Source: an uncultured Bacteroidales bacterium (lineage in GTDB: Bacteria > Bacteroidota > Bacteroidia > Bacteroidales > Paludibacteraceae). From it: a stretch of DNA of 64,000 bases. Position numbers and translations under genes: made by a program. The DNA lies in contig ONPG01000006.1 in the NCBI GenBank assembly GCA_900319645.1, forward strand, positions 68,561 to 132,560, given 5' to 3'. The notes under the pieces were generated by a model. That model was not told the DNA's origin and ran no database searches. It saw only the letters and a list, made by a program, of their open reading frames with translations. This document shows, in pieces, positions 43,499 through 52,466 of this stretch. The stretch's first letter is position 1, and each line of letters starts with the position of its first letter.

Positions 43499-43586
43499 GG
43501 AGAGATGCTCGAGTGGTTGAAGAGGCACGCCTGGAAAGCGTGTAAACTCCAAAAGGGTTTCCGGGGTTCGAATCCCCGTCTCTCCG
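43499..43586 (+). tRNA. tRNA-Ser (anticodon GGA)
   Basis: This is an 88-nt class II tRNA: acceptor GGAGAGA/TCTCTCC, discriminator G, anticodon loop CTGGAAA with GGA, a long variable arm and the T loop GGTTCGAATCC. CCA is not encoded. The exbB gene starts 58 bp later with no terminator between, so they are likely co-transcribed. Confidence 0.95.
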
Positions 43587-43644
43587 CAAAAAAGAAAAAC
43601 ACTAAATTCGATAATAAAATTCTTAAATTAACAAATTTTATCTC

Positions 43645-44472
43645 ATGAAAAAAGTATTTGCAACCCTTACGGTGCTGGCTATGCTGACCTTTGGTAGCGC
43701 AGCAGTAATGGCACAAGAGGCAGCCGCTCCCGCAGAGGCAGCAGCTGTAGAAAACGTAGATGAAGCCGCTCCGGCAGCTGAAGCAGTAGTAGCAGACGAA
43801 GCTCCCGCAGCAGAGGAAGGCGGTCTGGTAGCTCTTCACAAGACGCTGAAGACCAAGTTTATTGAAGGTGGTGCCGGCTTTATGGCATTAACTCTCGTGA
43901 CGTTGGTATTCGGTTTGGCTCTTTGCATCGAGCGTATCATCTATCTGTCGCTGAGTAAGACCAACACCAAAGCTCTGTTGGCTAATGTTGAGGCAGCTCT
44001 CAAGCAGGGCGGAATCGAGAAAGCTCTGGAGGTTTGCCGCAATACCCGCGGACCTGTTGCTTCTATCTTCTATCAGGGTCTGAGCCGCTACGATGAAGGT
44101 ATCGACGTAGTGGAGAAGACAGTAGCCAGCTACGGTGGTGTTCAGCTCGGTTTGCTGGAGAAGAACCTGTCTTGGATTACCCTGTTCATTTCGATCGCTC
44201 CGTCTCTCGGATTCTTGGGTACCATTATCGGTATGATCGCAGCGTTCGATAAGATCCAGCAAGTAGGTGATATCTCGGCTACCGTTGTTGCCGGTGGTAT
44301 CAAGGTCGCTCTGTTGACCACCTTGCTCGGTTTGGTGATCGCCGTTGTTCTGCAGTTGTTCTACAACTACATCCTCAGCCTTGTAGAGGGTCTGGTAAAC
44401 GAGATGGAGGACAGCTCTATCAGCCTGCTCGATATTATTGTAGAGTACGACGCTGCTCAGAAGAAGAAATAA
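43645..44472 (+). CDS. exbB: ExbB/TolQ-type proton channel protein
   Basis: This is a protein of 275 residues. A cleavable signal (VMAQ) and an Ala/Glu-rich periplasmic stretch (about 25-60) precede the first membrane helix (about 75-93, FMALTLVTLVFGLALCIERI). Helices 2 and 3 (about 175-200 and 220-245) carry LGFLGTIIGMIAAFD and GGIKVALLTTLLGLVIAV, the MotA/TolQ/ExbB signature. With ExbD it couples proton flow to TonB, which powers SusC-type transporters. Confidence 0.93.
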   Translation: MKKVFATLTVLAMLTFGSAAVMAQEAAAPAEAAAVENVDEAAPAAEAVVADEAPAAEEGGLVALHKTLKTKFIEGGAGFMALTLVTLVFGLALCIERIIYLSLSKTNTKALLANVEAALKQGGIEKALEVCRNTRGPVASIFYQGLSRYDEGIDVVEKTVASYGGVQLGLLEKNLSWITLFISIAPSLGFLGTIIGMIAAFDKIQQVGDISATVVAGGIKVALLTTLLGLVIAVVLQLFYNYILSLVEGLVNEMEDSSISLLDIIVEYDAAQKKK

Positions 44473-44494
44473 TCGTTTGAAATAGTTTGAAATG

Positions 44495-44539
44495 GTTTGA
44501 AGGCGTTTGAAGGTCAGACATCCTCAAACGGCATCAAAC
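44495..44539 (+). other. Imperfect hairpin from GTTTGA and TCAAAC micro-repeats
   Basis: The exbB spacer has four GTTTGA words (44474-44510) followed by TCAAAC words (44525-44577). Segments 44495-44513 and 44522-44539 are nearly complementary, so the operon RNA can fold here. No T-run follows. Confidence 0.5.
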
Positions 44540-44602
44540 AAAGACGTAGTCTCAAACAAGAACAAACAACATCAAACAATTCATTTAAAATTCTGAAGCA
44601 TT

Positions 44603-45079
44603 ATGAAAAACTATAAATTGATACCGAAGATTGCTCTCTGGTCGCTGTTGGCGCTGGGCATCGTGGTGATCGCGATGTTCTTTGCCGGCGGATCGGATGG
44701 TAGTCTGGAGGTTGCCGGAGATTTTCTGGACATTCCCCGTTACTCCGACTTGTTTCTGGTATGGAACTACATTCTGCTGGGCATCGCAGTGCTGATTACG
44801 CTTGGCGTAGTCGTAGTGGAATTTTGCAACAACTGGAAGACCAACCGCAAGAAAGCCATTACCACATTGTGTGTAGCACTTGGTTTTGTTGCGCTGGCAT
44901 GCATTTGCTGGTTCCTCGGCAGCCCGGAGAAAATTGAGATCATCGGATATGAAGGAACGGACAACGTAGGTTTCTGGGCACAACTCTCTGATGCCGTTAT
45001 CTACGCTTGCTACATCCTCATTACGGCTACCATCGTAACGATGATTTGGGGATATATCCACACAAAAAGACTGAAGTAA
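44603..45079 (+). CDS. Inner-membrane protein of the ExbBD operon
   Basis: This is a protein of 158 residues with four hydrophobic helices (about 8-28, 52-72, 84-104, 128-150) and a polar loop PEKIEIIGYEGTDNVGFWAQL. I recognise no named domain. It sits between exbB and exbD, 23 bp before exbD, as in other Bacteroidales ExbBD operons, so an accessory role in the energy-transducing complex is likely. Confidence 0.65.
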   Translation: MKNYKLIPKIALWSLLALGIVVIAMFFAGGSDGSLEVAGDFLDIPRYSDLFLVWNYILLGIAVLITLGVVVVEFCNNWKTNRKKAITTLCVALGFVALACICWFLGSPEKIEIIGYEGTDNVGFWAQLSDAVIYACYILITATIVTMIWGYIHTKRLK

Positions 45080-45091
45080 ATCACATTTATC

Positions 45092-45670
45092 ATGGCAAAG
45101 AAAGTCCCACAGATTAACGCCAGCTCTATGGCCGACATCTCGTTCCTGTTGCTGATTTTCTTCCTGGTGACCACCTCAATGGATGTAAACCAGGGACTGG
45201 CTCGCCGTCTGCCTGCTCCTATCCCTCCTGACCAGAAAGTGGAGGACAAGGATATCAACAAGCGCAACCTGATGGTGGTGAAGATCAACTCCGCCAACCA
45301 ACTGATGGTGCAAGGCCAGTTGATGGATGTGAAGCAACTAAGAGATAAAGCCAAAGAGTTCATTAAGAACGAACAGGACAATGAGTCTCTGCCCAAGTTG
45401 TTTGAGGAGGATTTCGGAGCTCCGTTTGGTATGGTTCACTATACCAAGGATCACGTAATCTCTGTTCAGAACGACGTGGATACGCAGTATCAAGCTTATC
45501 TGGACGTTCAGAACGAACTCGTAGCGGCATATAATGAACTGCGTGAAGAATGCGCGCAGAAGTATTTCCACAAAGGCTACAACGAACTCGAGGAGGATCA
45601 GCAGAAACAGATCCAAAAGATCTATCCGCAGAAAATCTCCGAGGCTGAGCCTAAAAACTACGGTAATTGA
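45092..45670 (+). CDS. exbD: ExbD/TolR-type protein, first copy
   Basis: This is a protein of 192 residues. The single N-terminal helix ADISFLLLIFFLVTTSM (about 10-26) has the conserved proton-carrying Asp. The periplasmic part (about 45-120) is TolR-like (VVKINSANQLMVQGQLMD), with an extra charged C-terminal region about 60 residues longer than usual. It forms the stator with ExbB. Confidence 0.9.
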   Translation: MAKKVPQINASSMADISFLLLIFFLVTTSMDVNQGLARRLPAPIPPDQKVEDKDINKRNLMVVKINSANQLMVQGQLMDVKQLRDKAKEFIKNEQDNESLPKLFEEDFGAPFGMVHYTKDHVISVQNDVDTQYQAYLDVQNELVAAYNELREECAQKYFHKGYNELEEDQQKQIQKIYPQKISEAEPKNYGN

Positions 45671-45671
45671 T

Positions 45672-46142
45672 ATGGCAAAGATACGTAAGAATGCGAAACG
45701 CGAGATGCCGGCGCTCAACACGTCGTCACTCCCTGATATCATCTTCATGCTGCTGTTCTTCTTCATGTCAGTTACGTCGATGAAGGAGGTTACTTACAAG
45801 GTGCAATTCAAGACCCCGCAGGCAACCGAACTCACCAAGTTGGAGAAGAAAAGTCTTGTGCGCTACATCTACGTAGGTACACCTACGTCTGAGTTCCGCA
45901 AGCAGTACGGTGCAGAGACACGTATCCAACTCGACGATGCTTTTGCAGAAACTAAAGAGATCGGCGAGTATATCATCAACGAGCGTTCCTCCATGAAGGA
46001 GAGCGAGCAGGGATTGATGACCGTGTCTATCAAGGCAGACAAAGAGACCCGAATGGGTGTCATTGCTGACATCAAACAGGAGCTCCGCCGTGCCTACGCG
46101 CTGAAGATCAGTTACGCCGCTACACAGCGAACCAACTATTAA
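45672..46142 (+). CDS. exbD: ExbD/TolR-type protein, second copy
   Basis: This is a protein of 156 residues. The helix LPDIIFMLLFFFMSVTSM (about 20-37) again has the conserved Asp. The periplasmic domain ends VIADIKQELRRAYALKISYAA, the usual ExbD C-terminal strand-helix. It starts one base after the stop of the first exbD, so the pair is translationally coupled. Two ExbD copies in tandem are common in Bacteroidota. Confidence 0.9.
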   Translation: MAKIRKNAKREMPALNTSSLPDIIFMLLFFFMSVTSMKEVTYKVQFKTPQATELTKLEKKSLVRYIYVGTPTSEFRKQYGAETRIQLDDAFAETKEIGEYIINERSSMKESEQGLMTVSIKADKETRMGVIADIKQELRRAYALKISYAATQRTNY

Positions 46143-46218
46143 TAGTTGATACTCCCGGTTCTTTGCCCGGACAGGTCTGCTACCCGCAGCCTTCCGAGTG
46201 CAAAGCAGGAAACAAATT

Positions 46219-46242
46219 AAAGCCACCTTTTCGGGTGGCTTT
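46219..46242. terminator. Bidirectional terminator between exbD and the DEAD-box gene
   Basis: AAAGCCACC (46219-46227) pairs with GGTGGCTTT (46234-46242), giving A/T runs on both sides. It suits both convergent operons. Confidence 0.8.
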
Positions 46243-46294
46243 GATTGTATTGGGAGGTTTAATGGTCAATCAGTGGCTTTAATTGCTTGGGTTG

Positions 46295-47569
46295 TCAAGA
46301 TTGCGTTTTGTCGTTGTTGGCTGTTTTCTTATTCCTGTGCTTGCCACCAAAGCGATTGTGAGGCTTGTTATGCGGTTTCCCGTGTCCTCTGCTGTCTCGC
46401 TGTGGGCGTGCGGCAAGAATGGATTCGTCGGGTGCTTCTCCGAGCGCCTCGGGCAGAGGAAGGCGTTCAATCTGCTTTTTGAGGAACTGCTCGATGCGGC
46501 GCCAGTAGTGTGCCTCTTCGGGCGAGACAAAGGTGACGGCTTCGCCGCTGTTCTCGGCGCGGGCGGTACGGCCTATACGATGCACGTAGTCCTCGGGATC
46601 ACGGGGCACGTCGTAGTTGATGACTAATGGTACGTCTGTGACGTCTATACCGCGCGAGACTACATCCGTGGCTACCAGTACGTCCACTTTGCCGTTGCGG
46701 AAATCAAGCATCACTTGATCGCGTTCCGCTTGCTCGAGGTCGGAGTGCATCGCACGCGCGTCTATCTTCAGGGTTCGCAAGGTACGCGTGAGCTCTTTGA
46801 CACGCTGTTTCTTGCCGGCGAAAATAATCACTTTCTTCAGTTCTCTGCCCTGTAGCATCAGTTGGACCATACCGGGTTTTTGCGGTTCGAAGAGTAGTGC
46901 ACACTGCTGGTGAATCGTCTCCGGCGGACGCGAGACGGCTATCTGAACCTCTACCGGATTGCGCATGATCGCTTTCGCCATTCGGCGGATCTTCTCCGGC
47001 ATGGTGGCGGAGAACATGATCGTTTGCCTATCCTCCGGCAGTTGGCGAACAATGGTCATAATGTCGTCGTAGAAACCCATATCCAACATCCGGTCGGCTT
47101 CGTCAAGGATGAAATACTTTACACCTGAGAAATCCACCTTGTAGATATTCATTTGTGCCAACAGCCGTCCCGGTGTGGCAATGACAATATCCGCTCCTTT
47201 CTGTAGTCCGCTGACCTGGTTTCCCCAGGCTCCGTTGTCTTTTCCGCCGTAGATGGCCACGGAGGAGAATGGTACATAGAATCCGAATCCCTCCATTTGC
47301 TGGTCGATCTGCTGCGCCAGTTCGCGTGTAGGCGCCATGATAATGGCGTTGAGTTTGTCGGGGTTGTGATCGTCATAGGCGAGGTTGGTCAGGAGCGGCA
47401 GGATATATGCCGCCGTCTTGCCGGTGCCTGTCTGAGCGCAGGAAATCACGTCGTGGCGCTCCAGAATAACGGGAATCGTTTGCTCCTGCACGGGTGTACA
47501 CTCGTCAAAGTGCATGTCCCACAGGGCATCTAATACCTCGTCGCTTAATGGTAGTTCATCGAAATACAT
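46295..47569 (-). CDS. DEAD-box RNA helicase (RhlE-like)
   Basis: This is a protein of 424 residues. The Q motif (FDECTPVQEQTIPV) and motif I AQTGTGKTAAY (about 43) come first, then PTRELAQQ, TPGRLL, DEADRML, SAT, and the second RecA domain with VLVATDVVSRGIDV and HRIGRTARAE. A basic glycine/asparagine-rich tail (about 385-424, HNKPHNRFGGKHRNKK) should bind RNA. The ATG at 47569 starts the family homology; upstream frame is repeat-derived spacer. It unwinds RNA in ribosome assembly or decay. Confidence 0.93.
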   Translation of the reverse strand: MYFDELPLSDEVLDALWDMHFDECTPVQEQTIPVILERHDVISCAQTGTGKTAAYILPLLTNLAYDDHNPDKLNAIIMAPTRELAQQIDQQMEGFGFYVPFSSVAIYGGKDNGAWGNQVSGLQKGADIVIATPGRLLAQMNIYKVDFSGVKYFILDEADRMLDMGFYDDIMTIVRQLPEDRQTIMFSATMPEKIRRMAKAIMRNPVEVQIAVSRPPETIHQQCALLFEPQKPGMVQLMLQGRELKKVIIFAGKKQRVKELTRTLRTLKIDARAMHSDLEQAERDQVMLDFRNGKVDVLVATDVVSRGIDVTDVPLVINYDVPRDPEDYVHRIGRTARAENSGEAVTFVSPEEAHYWRRIEQFLKKQIERLPLPEALGEAPDESILAARPQRDSRGHGKPHNKPHNRFGGKHRNKKTANNDKTQS

Positions 47570-47572
47570 ACG

Positions 47573-47632
47573 TGTTACGGGGATTGGTGATTGTAATTGG
47601 TGATTGCTGATTGGAAATTGGTGATTGCAGAT
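47573..47632. repeat. GATTGGTGATTG micro-repeat spacer
   Basis: Irregular copies of TTGGTGATTG and TTGGAAATTGG fill the gap between the epimerase and the helicase. No gene is present. Confidence 0.78.
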
Positions 47633-47642
47633 AGCAGGCAGG

Positions 47643-49181
47643 TTACTTCTCCCATCCTTCGAAGATCTCCGGACCATACATATTATCTTCGTCCGCGTCG
47701 TGGAGCGGAGTCCATAGTTGTGCGAAGAAAGGGTTTTGCTTTGCCACCTTGTCCCAGTGCCAGGGTCTTGGCGTCTCTTGCTGTCCCTCGTAAGGGAACG
47801 GCATATCGTACGGACTCCAGTGACCACCGAGCAGGATCAGCCGGCGTGAAGCCTTGAAAGTGCGTCCTTCAGCATCCTGCCACGTGTCGTTGCCCAGATA
47901 TTTTCCTCCCCGGAAAGCTGCAGCCTGCTGCAACTCAGCGTCCGTCAGACTTTCTACCTCTTTGCTCTCGTCGTAGCCGTGGTTGAGCAGAACCGGTTGC
48001 TCGCTCGGATGAGAGAGGTCCATATGGTTCCAGTCGGGAATAGCACGGTAGGCATCGAGTGTGCCATAATAGGCAGAGATACGCTTCTGCGCGCGCTCCT
48101 TGTTCTTGGTGTTTTGTTCTTTTGTGCTTTGTTTGATCCACCACTGTGTGCCGTGCTCGTAGCTGTTTGCCATGAACCACATAGCGGCTTTCACGCAGTG
48201 GGGGAAGAGACGTGCGATACGTGTCTTGGCGGCGAACTTGATACCTGCGGGTAGCGATGGGGCTTTCGCCATTTGTGCGAAATATTCCTTTACAGGCACG
48301 TTTGCACGGAAATGGAGGTAGTTCTCCAGTTTGTCGCCGTCAATATACCACATTCCGTGGAAATTGCGGGTGGTGAACCAGTTGGCGTTGAAGATCTTCT
48401 CCGGTTTGGGACATCCGATAGCGTCCAACAGCAGGCACTCGAACTCATAGTTGCTGAGCCGGTATTCTGCGCCGGATCCGATATTATAGTAGTTGTTCCA
48501 GAACTTTGCCGGTACTTGGTCACGGCAAACGCGCTCCAACAGTCGTCCGCTGTCCTCCACGGTTGCCCATTCCAACACACCGCGAATAGGTACATGGAAC
48601 ATAATTGGATCGTAGTTTTTGAGGATAGCAGGGTAGAGTATTCCTGATTGTCGCAGGCTGACCCACTGCTTGATACCTGAATCCGTAATAATCCGTTCCG
48701 CCGCGGCTTTTGTCAGTCCGTAGTGGTCGTAGGCAGAAACGCATATCGGGTCACCTGTTCTGCCCCAATGGAGCGGTTCGCGGCGGTCTCCCATTTGTGC
48801 TACGGAGCCGATGTACACCACCTTGGGCTGTTTGTCTTCGGGTTGAGCCAGCACGGCACGTGTGATATTTTGGGCCGCTGTGATATTGGTCTTGAGCGTT
48901 GCCTTGGGACGGTAGTCCGCTTGCGGCGAAACCATTCCGCCTACGTGCAGAACGATGTCTGCGCCTTCCACGCCGCGGAGCACATCTTCATACTTGGTCA
49001 GGTCGCCCCATATAATGGTGAGTTGTGGGTGGTTGGCTGCGAGCGGAGCGAGTAGCTCCTTGTTTTTCTTGCTTGGTCGGGCAAGAATACGCAGTTGGTA
49101 GTTATCGGGGAAACGCAGTATTTCCTGCATACCTGCAAAACCCATTGTTCCGGTTGCCCCGGTGAGAAAAACGGTTGTCAT
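47643..49181 (-). CDS. NAD-dependent epimerase/dehydratase (extended SDR) family protein
   Basis: This is a protein of 512 residues, longer than usual (about 330). The Rossmann site FLTGATGTMGFAGM (about 5), VLHVGGMVSPQADY and YDHYGLTKAAAE, with the catalytic Tyr and Lys (about 168-172), define an extended SDR. A long C-terminal region (about 330-512) includes KQSTKEQNTKNKERAQ, encoded by AACAAAACACCAAG-type micro-repeats and probably an insertion, and WHWDKVAKQNPFFAQLW. The substrate is unknown and may be a nucleotide sugar or a steroid-like compound. Confidence 0.75.
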   Translation of the reverse strand: MTTVFLTGATGTMGFAGMQEILRFPDNYQLRILARPSKKNKELLAPLAANHPQLTIIWGDLTKYEDVLRGVEGADIVLHVGGMVSPQADYRPKATLKTNITAAQNITRAVLAQPEDKQPKVVYIGSVAQMGDRREPLHWGRTGDPICVSAYDHYGLTKAAAERIITDSGIKQWVSLRQSGILYPAILKNYDPIMFHVPIRGVLEWATVEDSGRLLERVCRDQVPAKFWNNYYNIGSGAEYRLSNYEFECLLLDAIGCPKPEKIFNANWFTTRNFHGMWYIDGDKLENYLHFRANVPVKEYFAQMAKAPSLPAGIKFAAKTRIARLFPHCVKAAMWFMANSYEHGTQWWIKQSTKEQNTKNKERAQKRISAYYGTLDAYRAIPDWNHMDLSHPSEQPVLLNHGYDESKEVESLTDAELQQAAAFRGGKYLGNDTWQDAEGRTFKASRRLILLGGHWSPYDMPFPYEGQQETPRPWHWDKVAKQNPFFAQLWTPLHDADEDNMYGPEIFEGWEK

Positions 49182-49227
49182 ATGATTTACGATTTGACGA
49201 TTTACGATTTGACGATTATTTTACGAT
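49182..49227. repeat. ACGATTTGACGATTT micro-repeat spacer
   Basis: The 46-bp gap is made of ATTTACGATTTGACG words. The same sequence type (AAATCGTAAATCGTC) fills 34472-34503. Confidence 0.8.
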
Positions 49228-50874
49228 TTATGATTTATTCTCTTTTTCTTTGTGTTTTTTGTCAGCCATTTCCTGCAACTTGTCACGTTTTGCCGCCATC
49301 CATTGCGTGGCGTGAATGAACCGCTGGTGTGCTCTTTCTCGCATCTCTTCGCGCCACTGAGCTTCTTCCTCCGCCTCGTTGGTCATTTGTTCGTAGGCTT
49401 CGTTGGCGTCCTGATCGCTGATTACCAGCAGTTGGTCGCCTTTCTGCAGTTCGCTTGTGCCGGTGGGGATAAAGAAATCCTCTCCTCGGCGAACCATGAC
49501 GATGAGCGTGTGTGGCGGAATGTCCAGTTCTCGCGGTGTGTTACCGTTGACCAACAGTTCGGGAGTCACCTCTACTTCGCGTGCCGTGGACTGGATCTCG
49601 TCCGGCAGATCGAGGTCGAAATACATCAACCGTTTCTCCTCCAAAGGAGGCGTGTCGAGCCGCAGATGCTTGGCCATGAGTGTCAGCGTAGTGCCTTGTA
49701 CGAGCAACGAGACGATGGTACACAGGAAAATCACATTGAACATCACATCGGCATAGGGGACTCCGTTCGCCTTACACATGATTGCGAAGATAATCGGAAC
49801 GGCTCCTTTCAATCCCACCCAACTGAGCATCAGTTTGTCGCGTGTGAGGAACCGTTTGAACGGCAACATACATATCCACACGGCCGCTGGCCTTGAGATG
49901 AAGATCATGATAATACTGATGATGAGACACGGGAGCCAGCTCTGGTAATTGAGCAGTTCAGTAGGTTTGACCATCAGACCCAACATGAGGAACATCATCA
50001 GCTGGCTCAACCAAGTCAGACCGTTGAAGAAGGCTTTGGTCTGACGTTTGCGGCTGAACTTGCTGTTTCCGATAATCAGTCCGCCGACATAGACAGCCAG
50101 ATAGGTGTTGCCTTGCATATAGTAGGTGATAGAGAAAATGAAGATACAAGCTGTCAACACCATGATCGGGTAGAGTGCCTCGTTGCTCAGTTGCACACGG
50201 CGAAGAAGCAATACCAGCCCTTTGCCTAATACGAATCCCAGTACGGTTCCCATAACGAGTTGAATCACTACGGTCTGTACGATAGGCAGTATAGCTACAT
50301 TCGCTTGACCGGACAGCACGACGCCGATGAGTGTCGTGGTCAGCACATATGCCATCGGGTCGTTGGCTCCGGACTCCAGTTCCAGCAACGGACGCAGGTC
50401 GTGCTTGAGACCTATATGGTGTGTGCGCATGATAGAGAACACCGAAGCGCTGTCTGTGCTCGACAATGTAGCGGCTATAAGAAGGGACATACTGATGCTC
50501 ATCGTCTGTACGGCACTCAGCCAGCCGAAGATATAATAAATAATCACACCCGTAATCATACATGTGATCAGCACGCCTATTGTAGCGAGTGTTACGCCGG
50601 GTGCCAACACCAGGCGGATGTCACTCAGTTTGGTGTCCATTCCGCCGGAGAAAAGGATGATACATAGTGCCAGTGTACTGAGTACCTGAGCGGTCTCGGT
50701 GTCTATCTCCAGTCCTCCGCCGATGAAAGCCCCCAAGCCGTGAGAACCGAAAATCATACCTACTGCCAGGAAGAGCAGCAAGGCCGGAACTCCGAATTTG
50801 TAACCTATCTTGTCTGCCACTATGCTGAAAAAGAACAGTAGTGACAATACCAACAACGCAAATTCTACTTGCAT
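49228..50874 (-). CDS. CPA1-family K+(Na+)/H+ antiporter, NhaP2-like, with RCK_C domain
   Basis: This is a protein of 548 residues with about 12-13 membrane helices (residues 1-400), including LALCIILFSGGMDTK and LLELESGANDPMAYVLTT, where the ND pair is the ion-binding site. A TrkA-C/RCK_C domain follows (about 415-510, TPRELDIPPHTLIVMVRRGEDFFIPTG). The tail is a charged helix with many Glu and Lys. It exports K+ or Na+ for protons across the inner membrane. Confidence 0.88.
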   Translation of the reverse strand: MQVEFALLVLSLLFFFSIVADKIGYKFGVPALLLFLAVGMIFGSHGLGAFIGGGLEIDTETAQVLSTLALCIILFSGGMDTKLSDIRLVLAPGVTLATIGVLITCMITGVIIYYIFGWLSAVQTMSISMSLLIAATLSSTDSASVFSIMRTHHIGLKHDLRPLLELESGANDPMAYVLTTTLIGVVLSGQANVAILPIVQTVVIQLVMGTVLGFVLGKGLVLLLRRVQLSNEALYPIMVLTACIFIFSITYYMQGNTYLAVYVGGLIIGNSKFSRKRQTKAFFNGLTWLSQLMMFLMLGLMVKPTELLNYQSWLPCLIISIIMIFISRPAAVWICMLPFKRFLTRDKLMLSWVGLKGAVPIIFAIMCKANGVPYADVMFNVIFLCTIVSLLVQGTTLTLMAKHLRLDTPPLEEKRLMYFDLDLPDEIQSTAREVEVTPELLVNGNTPRELDIPPHTLIVMVRRGEDFFIPTGTSELQKGDQLLVISDQDANEAYEQMTNEAEEEAQWREEMRERAHQRFIHATQWMAAKRDKLQEMADKKHKEKENKS

Positions 50875-50889
50875 AAATCCGTTAACCGT

Positions 50890-51357
50890 TTAATGATTCG
50901 TGTCTGTTCCGTTTTTCTTGCCGAGCAGAAACTCGTCTATGATCTGGATGATGTTCTCCTTGGGATAGAGTCCCTTCAGTAGCATCGGTTTGCCCTCCAT
51001 AGGCACATACAACACCTGCGGAATACTATTGATACCGAACACGTACGCCAACTCTCGTTCGCGCTCCGTATCGGCTTTGTAGAACACCACTTCTCCGCAG
51101 TAGGTTTGGCTCAGTTCTTCCATAATAGGAGCCAGCTTGCGGCATGGACCACACCAGGTGGTGTAGAAATCAATGATACAGGGCTTGTCTCCGCGGTAGT
51201 TCCAGTCCGGTGCACTACCGTCCTGTTTCATTGCCTTGTAGTCGAACACTCGTTCGCGGAATTGTTCGGTCGTGATATACACAACGTCTTCTGCGGCTAA
51301 TGGCATACTCAGGAGCCACGCGCAGAATGCGAACACTATAAATTTCATTCTTTTCAT
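50890..51357 (-). CDS. Secreted thioredoxin-fold protein
   Basis: This is a protein of 155 residues with a signal peptide (about 1-22, MPLAAE). The active site WCGPC lies at residues 68-72 in DFYTTWCGPCRKLAPIMEEL, and the cis-Pro is in INSIPQVLYVP. It is a periplasmic thiol-disulfide oxidoreductase. Its ATG overlaps the lpxB stop by 4 bp (ATGA). The in-frame upstream extension lies inside lpxB and is rejected. Confidence 0.9.
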   Translation of the reverse strand: MKRMKFIVFAFCAWLLSMPLAAEDVVYITTEQFRERVFDYKAMKQDGSAPDWNYRGDKPCIIDFYTTWCGPCRKLAPIMEELSQTYCGEVVFYKADTERERELAYVFGINSIPQVLYVPMEGKPMLLKGLYPKENIIQIIDEFLLGKKNGTDTNH

Positions 51358-52460
51358 TTCTCCGTTATTATTTTTGCGGCGGTTTGCGAAGCGGAGGATT
51401 CGCCCAGCATGGTTTGAATCATCGCATAATCGTCTTTTATCTTCTCTCTTTCTTCGTCTTTCTCCAAGTTGTGCAGTTCCGCCTCTATTTTGTCTGCCGT
51501 GAAATCGTTGGCAACCAGTTCTTTGATCACTTCTTTTCCTGCCAGTATGTTCACCAGTGTGAAATGGCGGATGGTGAAGAAAATCGGTTGCGCCCATCTC
51601 ACCATGCGCCAGAACCAGCTGCAAGCCAGATAATAGACAGCCACTTGCGGGCAACCTAACAAAGCGGTCTCCAGGGTGGCTGTGCCGGAGTTGACTACTG
51701 CCATCCGAGCGTTTCTGACTGCCGTATAGGTCTCGCGTGTGAGCGTCTCGCCGCTACGCATGTACGGCGTGTAGAATGAGTCTTCCAATGCAGGAGCAGC
51801 GGTCACTACAATCCGATAACCGGCCATCCTGCGTGCTGCTTCCAACATCACAGGCAGGCAGTTCTTCACTTCGCTCTCACGGCTTCCCGGTAGAAGCGCA
51901 ATGGTTGGCAAAGCCGTTTTATCCTCTATCTTCGGTTCCCGGGCTATCTGCGCTATTTCCTCAGCCGTCGGATTGCCCACATATGTACATTCGTATCCGT
52001 ATCGGGCATAGAAAGCAGGCTCGAAGGGGAAAATGCCCAGAACCCTGTCGCATAGCCTTGAGATGGTATGTATCCGCCGGCGTTTCCATGCCCACACTTT
52101 CGGAGGGATATAATAGTATATCTTGGTCTGCGGCAGGTGTTTGCGGCAGAACGATGCAATCCGCAGATTGAACGTAGGGTAGTCAATCAGTATGAGAGCA
52201 TCGGGTTTCTCGGCTATAAGCGCCTCTTCGGCAATCCGGAAATTGCGATGAATCTGACCGAGGTTTCGCAGTACGGCTGCAAACACCATGAATGCCATCT
52301 TGCGGTAGTTCTGATAGAGGCGACACCCGGCAGCAGCCATCTGGTCGCCACCGAGTCCCGCAAAAGACGCGCAAGAGTCGCGTAACATAAGCTGTTTGAT
52401 CAGCTCTGCTGCATGCTTGTCACCCGACGCTTCACCTGCTATCAGAAAGTACTTTGCCAA
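51354..52460 (-). CDS. lpxB: Lipid-A-disaccharide synthase LpxB
   Basis: This is a protein of 368 residues. It joins UDP-2,3-diacylglucosamine and lipid X in lipid A synthesis at the inner membrane. Motifs are LIAGEASGDKHAAELI (about 6), GLGGDQMAAAGC, IDYPTFNLRIA, YYIPPKVWAWKRRR and LLPGSRESEVKNCLP (about 184), plus the donor-site NSGTATLETALLGCPQVAVY. It starts 6 bp after the M16 gene. Confidence 0.95.
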   Translation of the reverse strand: MAKYFLIAGEASGDKHAAELIKQLMLRDSCASFAGLGGDQMAAAGCRLYQNYRKMAFMVFAAVLRNLGQIHRNFRIAEEALIAEKPDALILIDYPTFNLRIASFCRKHLPQTKIYYYIPPKVWAWKRRRIHTISRLCDRVLGIFPFEPAFYARYGYECTYVGNPTAEEIAQIAREPKIEDKTALPTIALLPGSRESEVKNCLPVMLEAARRMAGYRIVVTAAPALEDSFYTPYMRSGETLTRETYTAVRNARMAVVNSGTATLETALLGCPQVAVYYLACSWFWRMVRWAQPIFFTIRHFTLVNILAGKEVIKELVANDFTADKIEAELHNLEKDEEREKIKDDYAMIQTMLGESSASQTAAKIITEK

Positions 52461-52466
52461 ATTCTG

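Noticed and set aside
47570-47827. N-terminal extension of the DEAD-box helicase
   Set aside because: It overlaps the epimerase end and the GATTGGTG repeats; homology starts at 47569.
51358-51654. N-terminal extension of the thioredoxin-like protein
   Set aside because: It lies inside lpxB in another frame, and the proper signal peptide starts at 51357.
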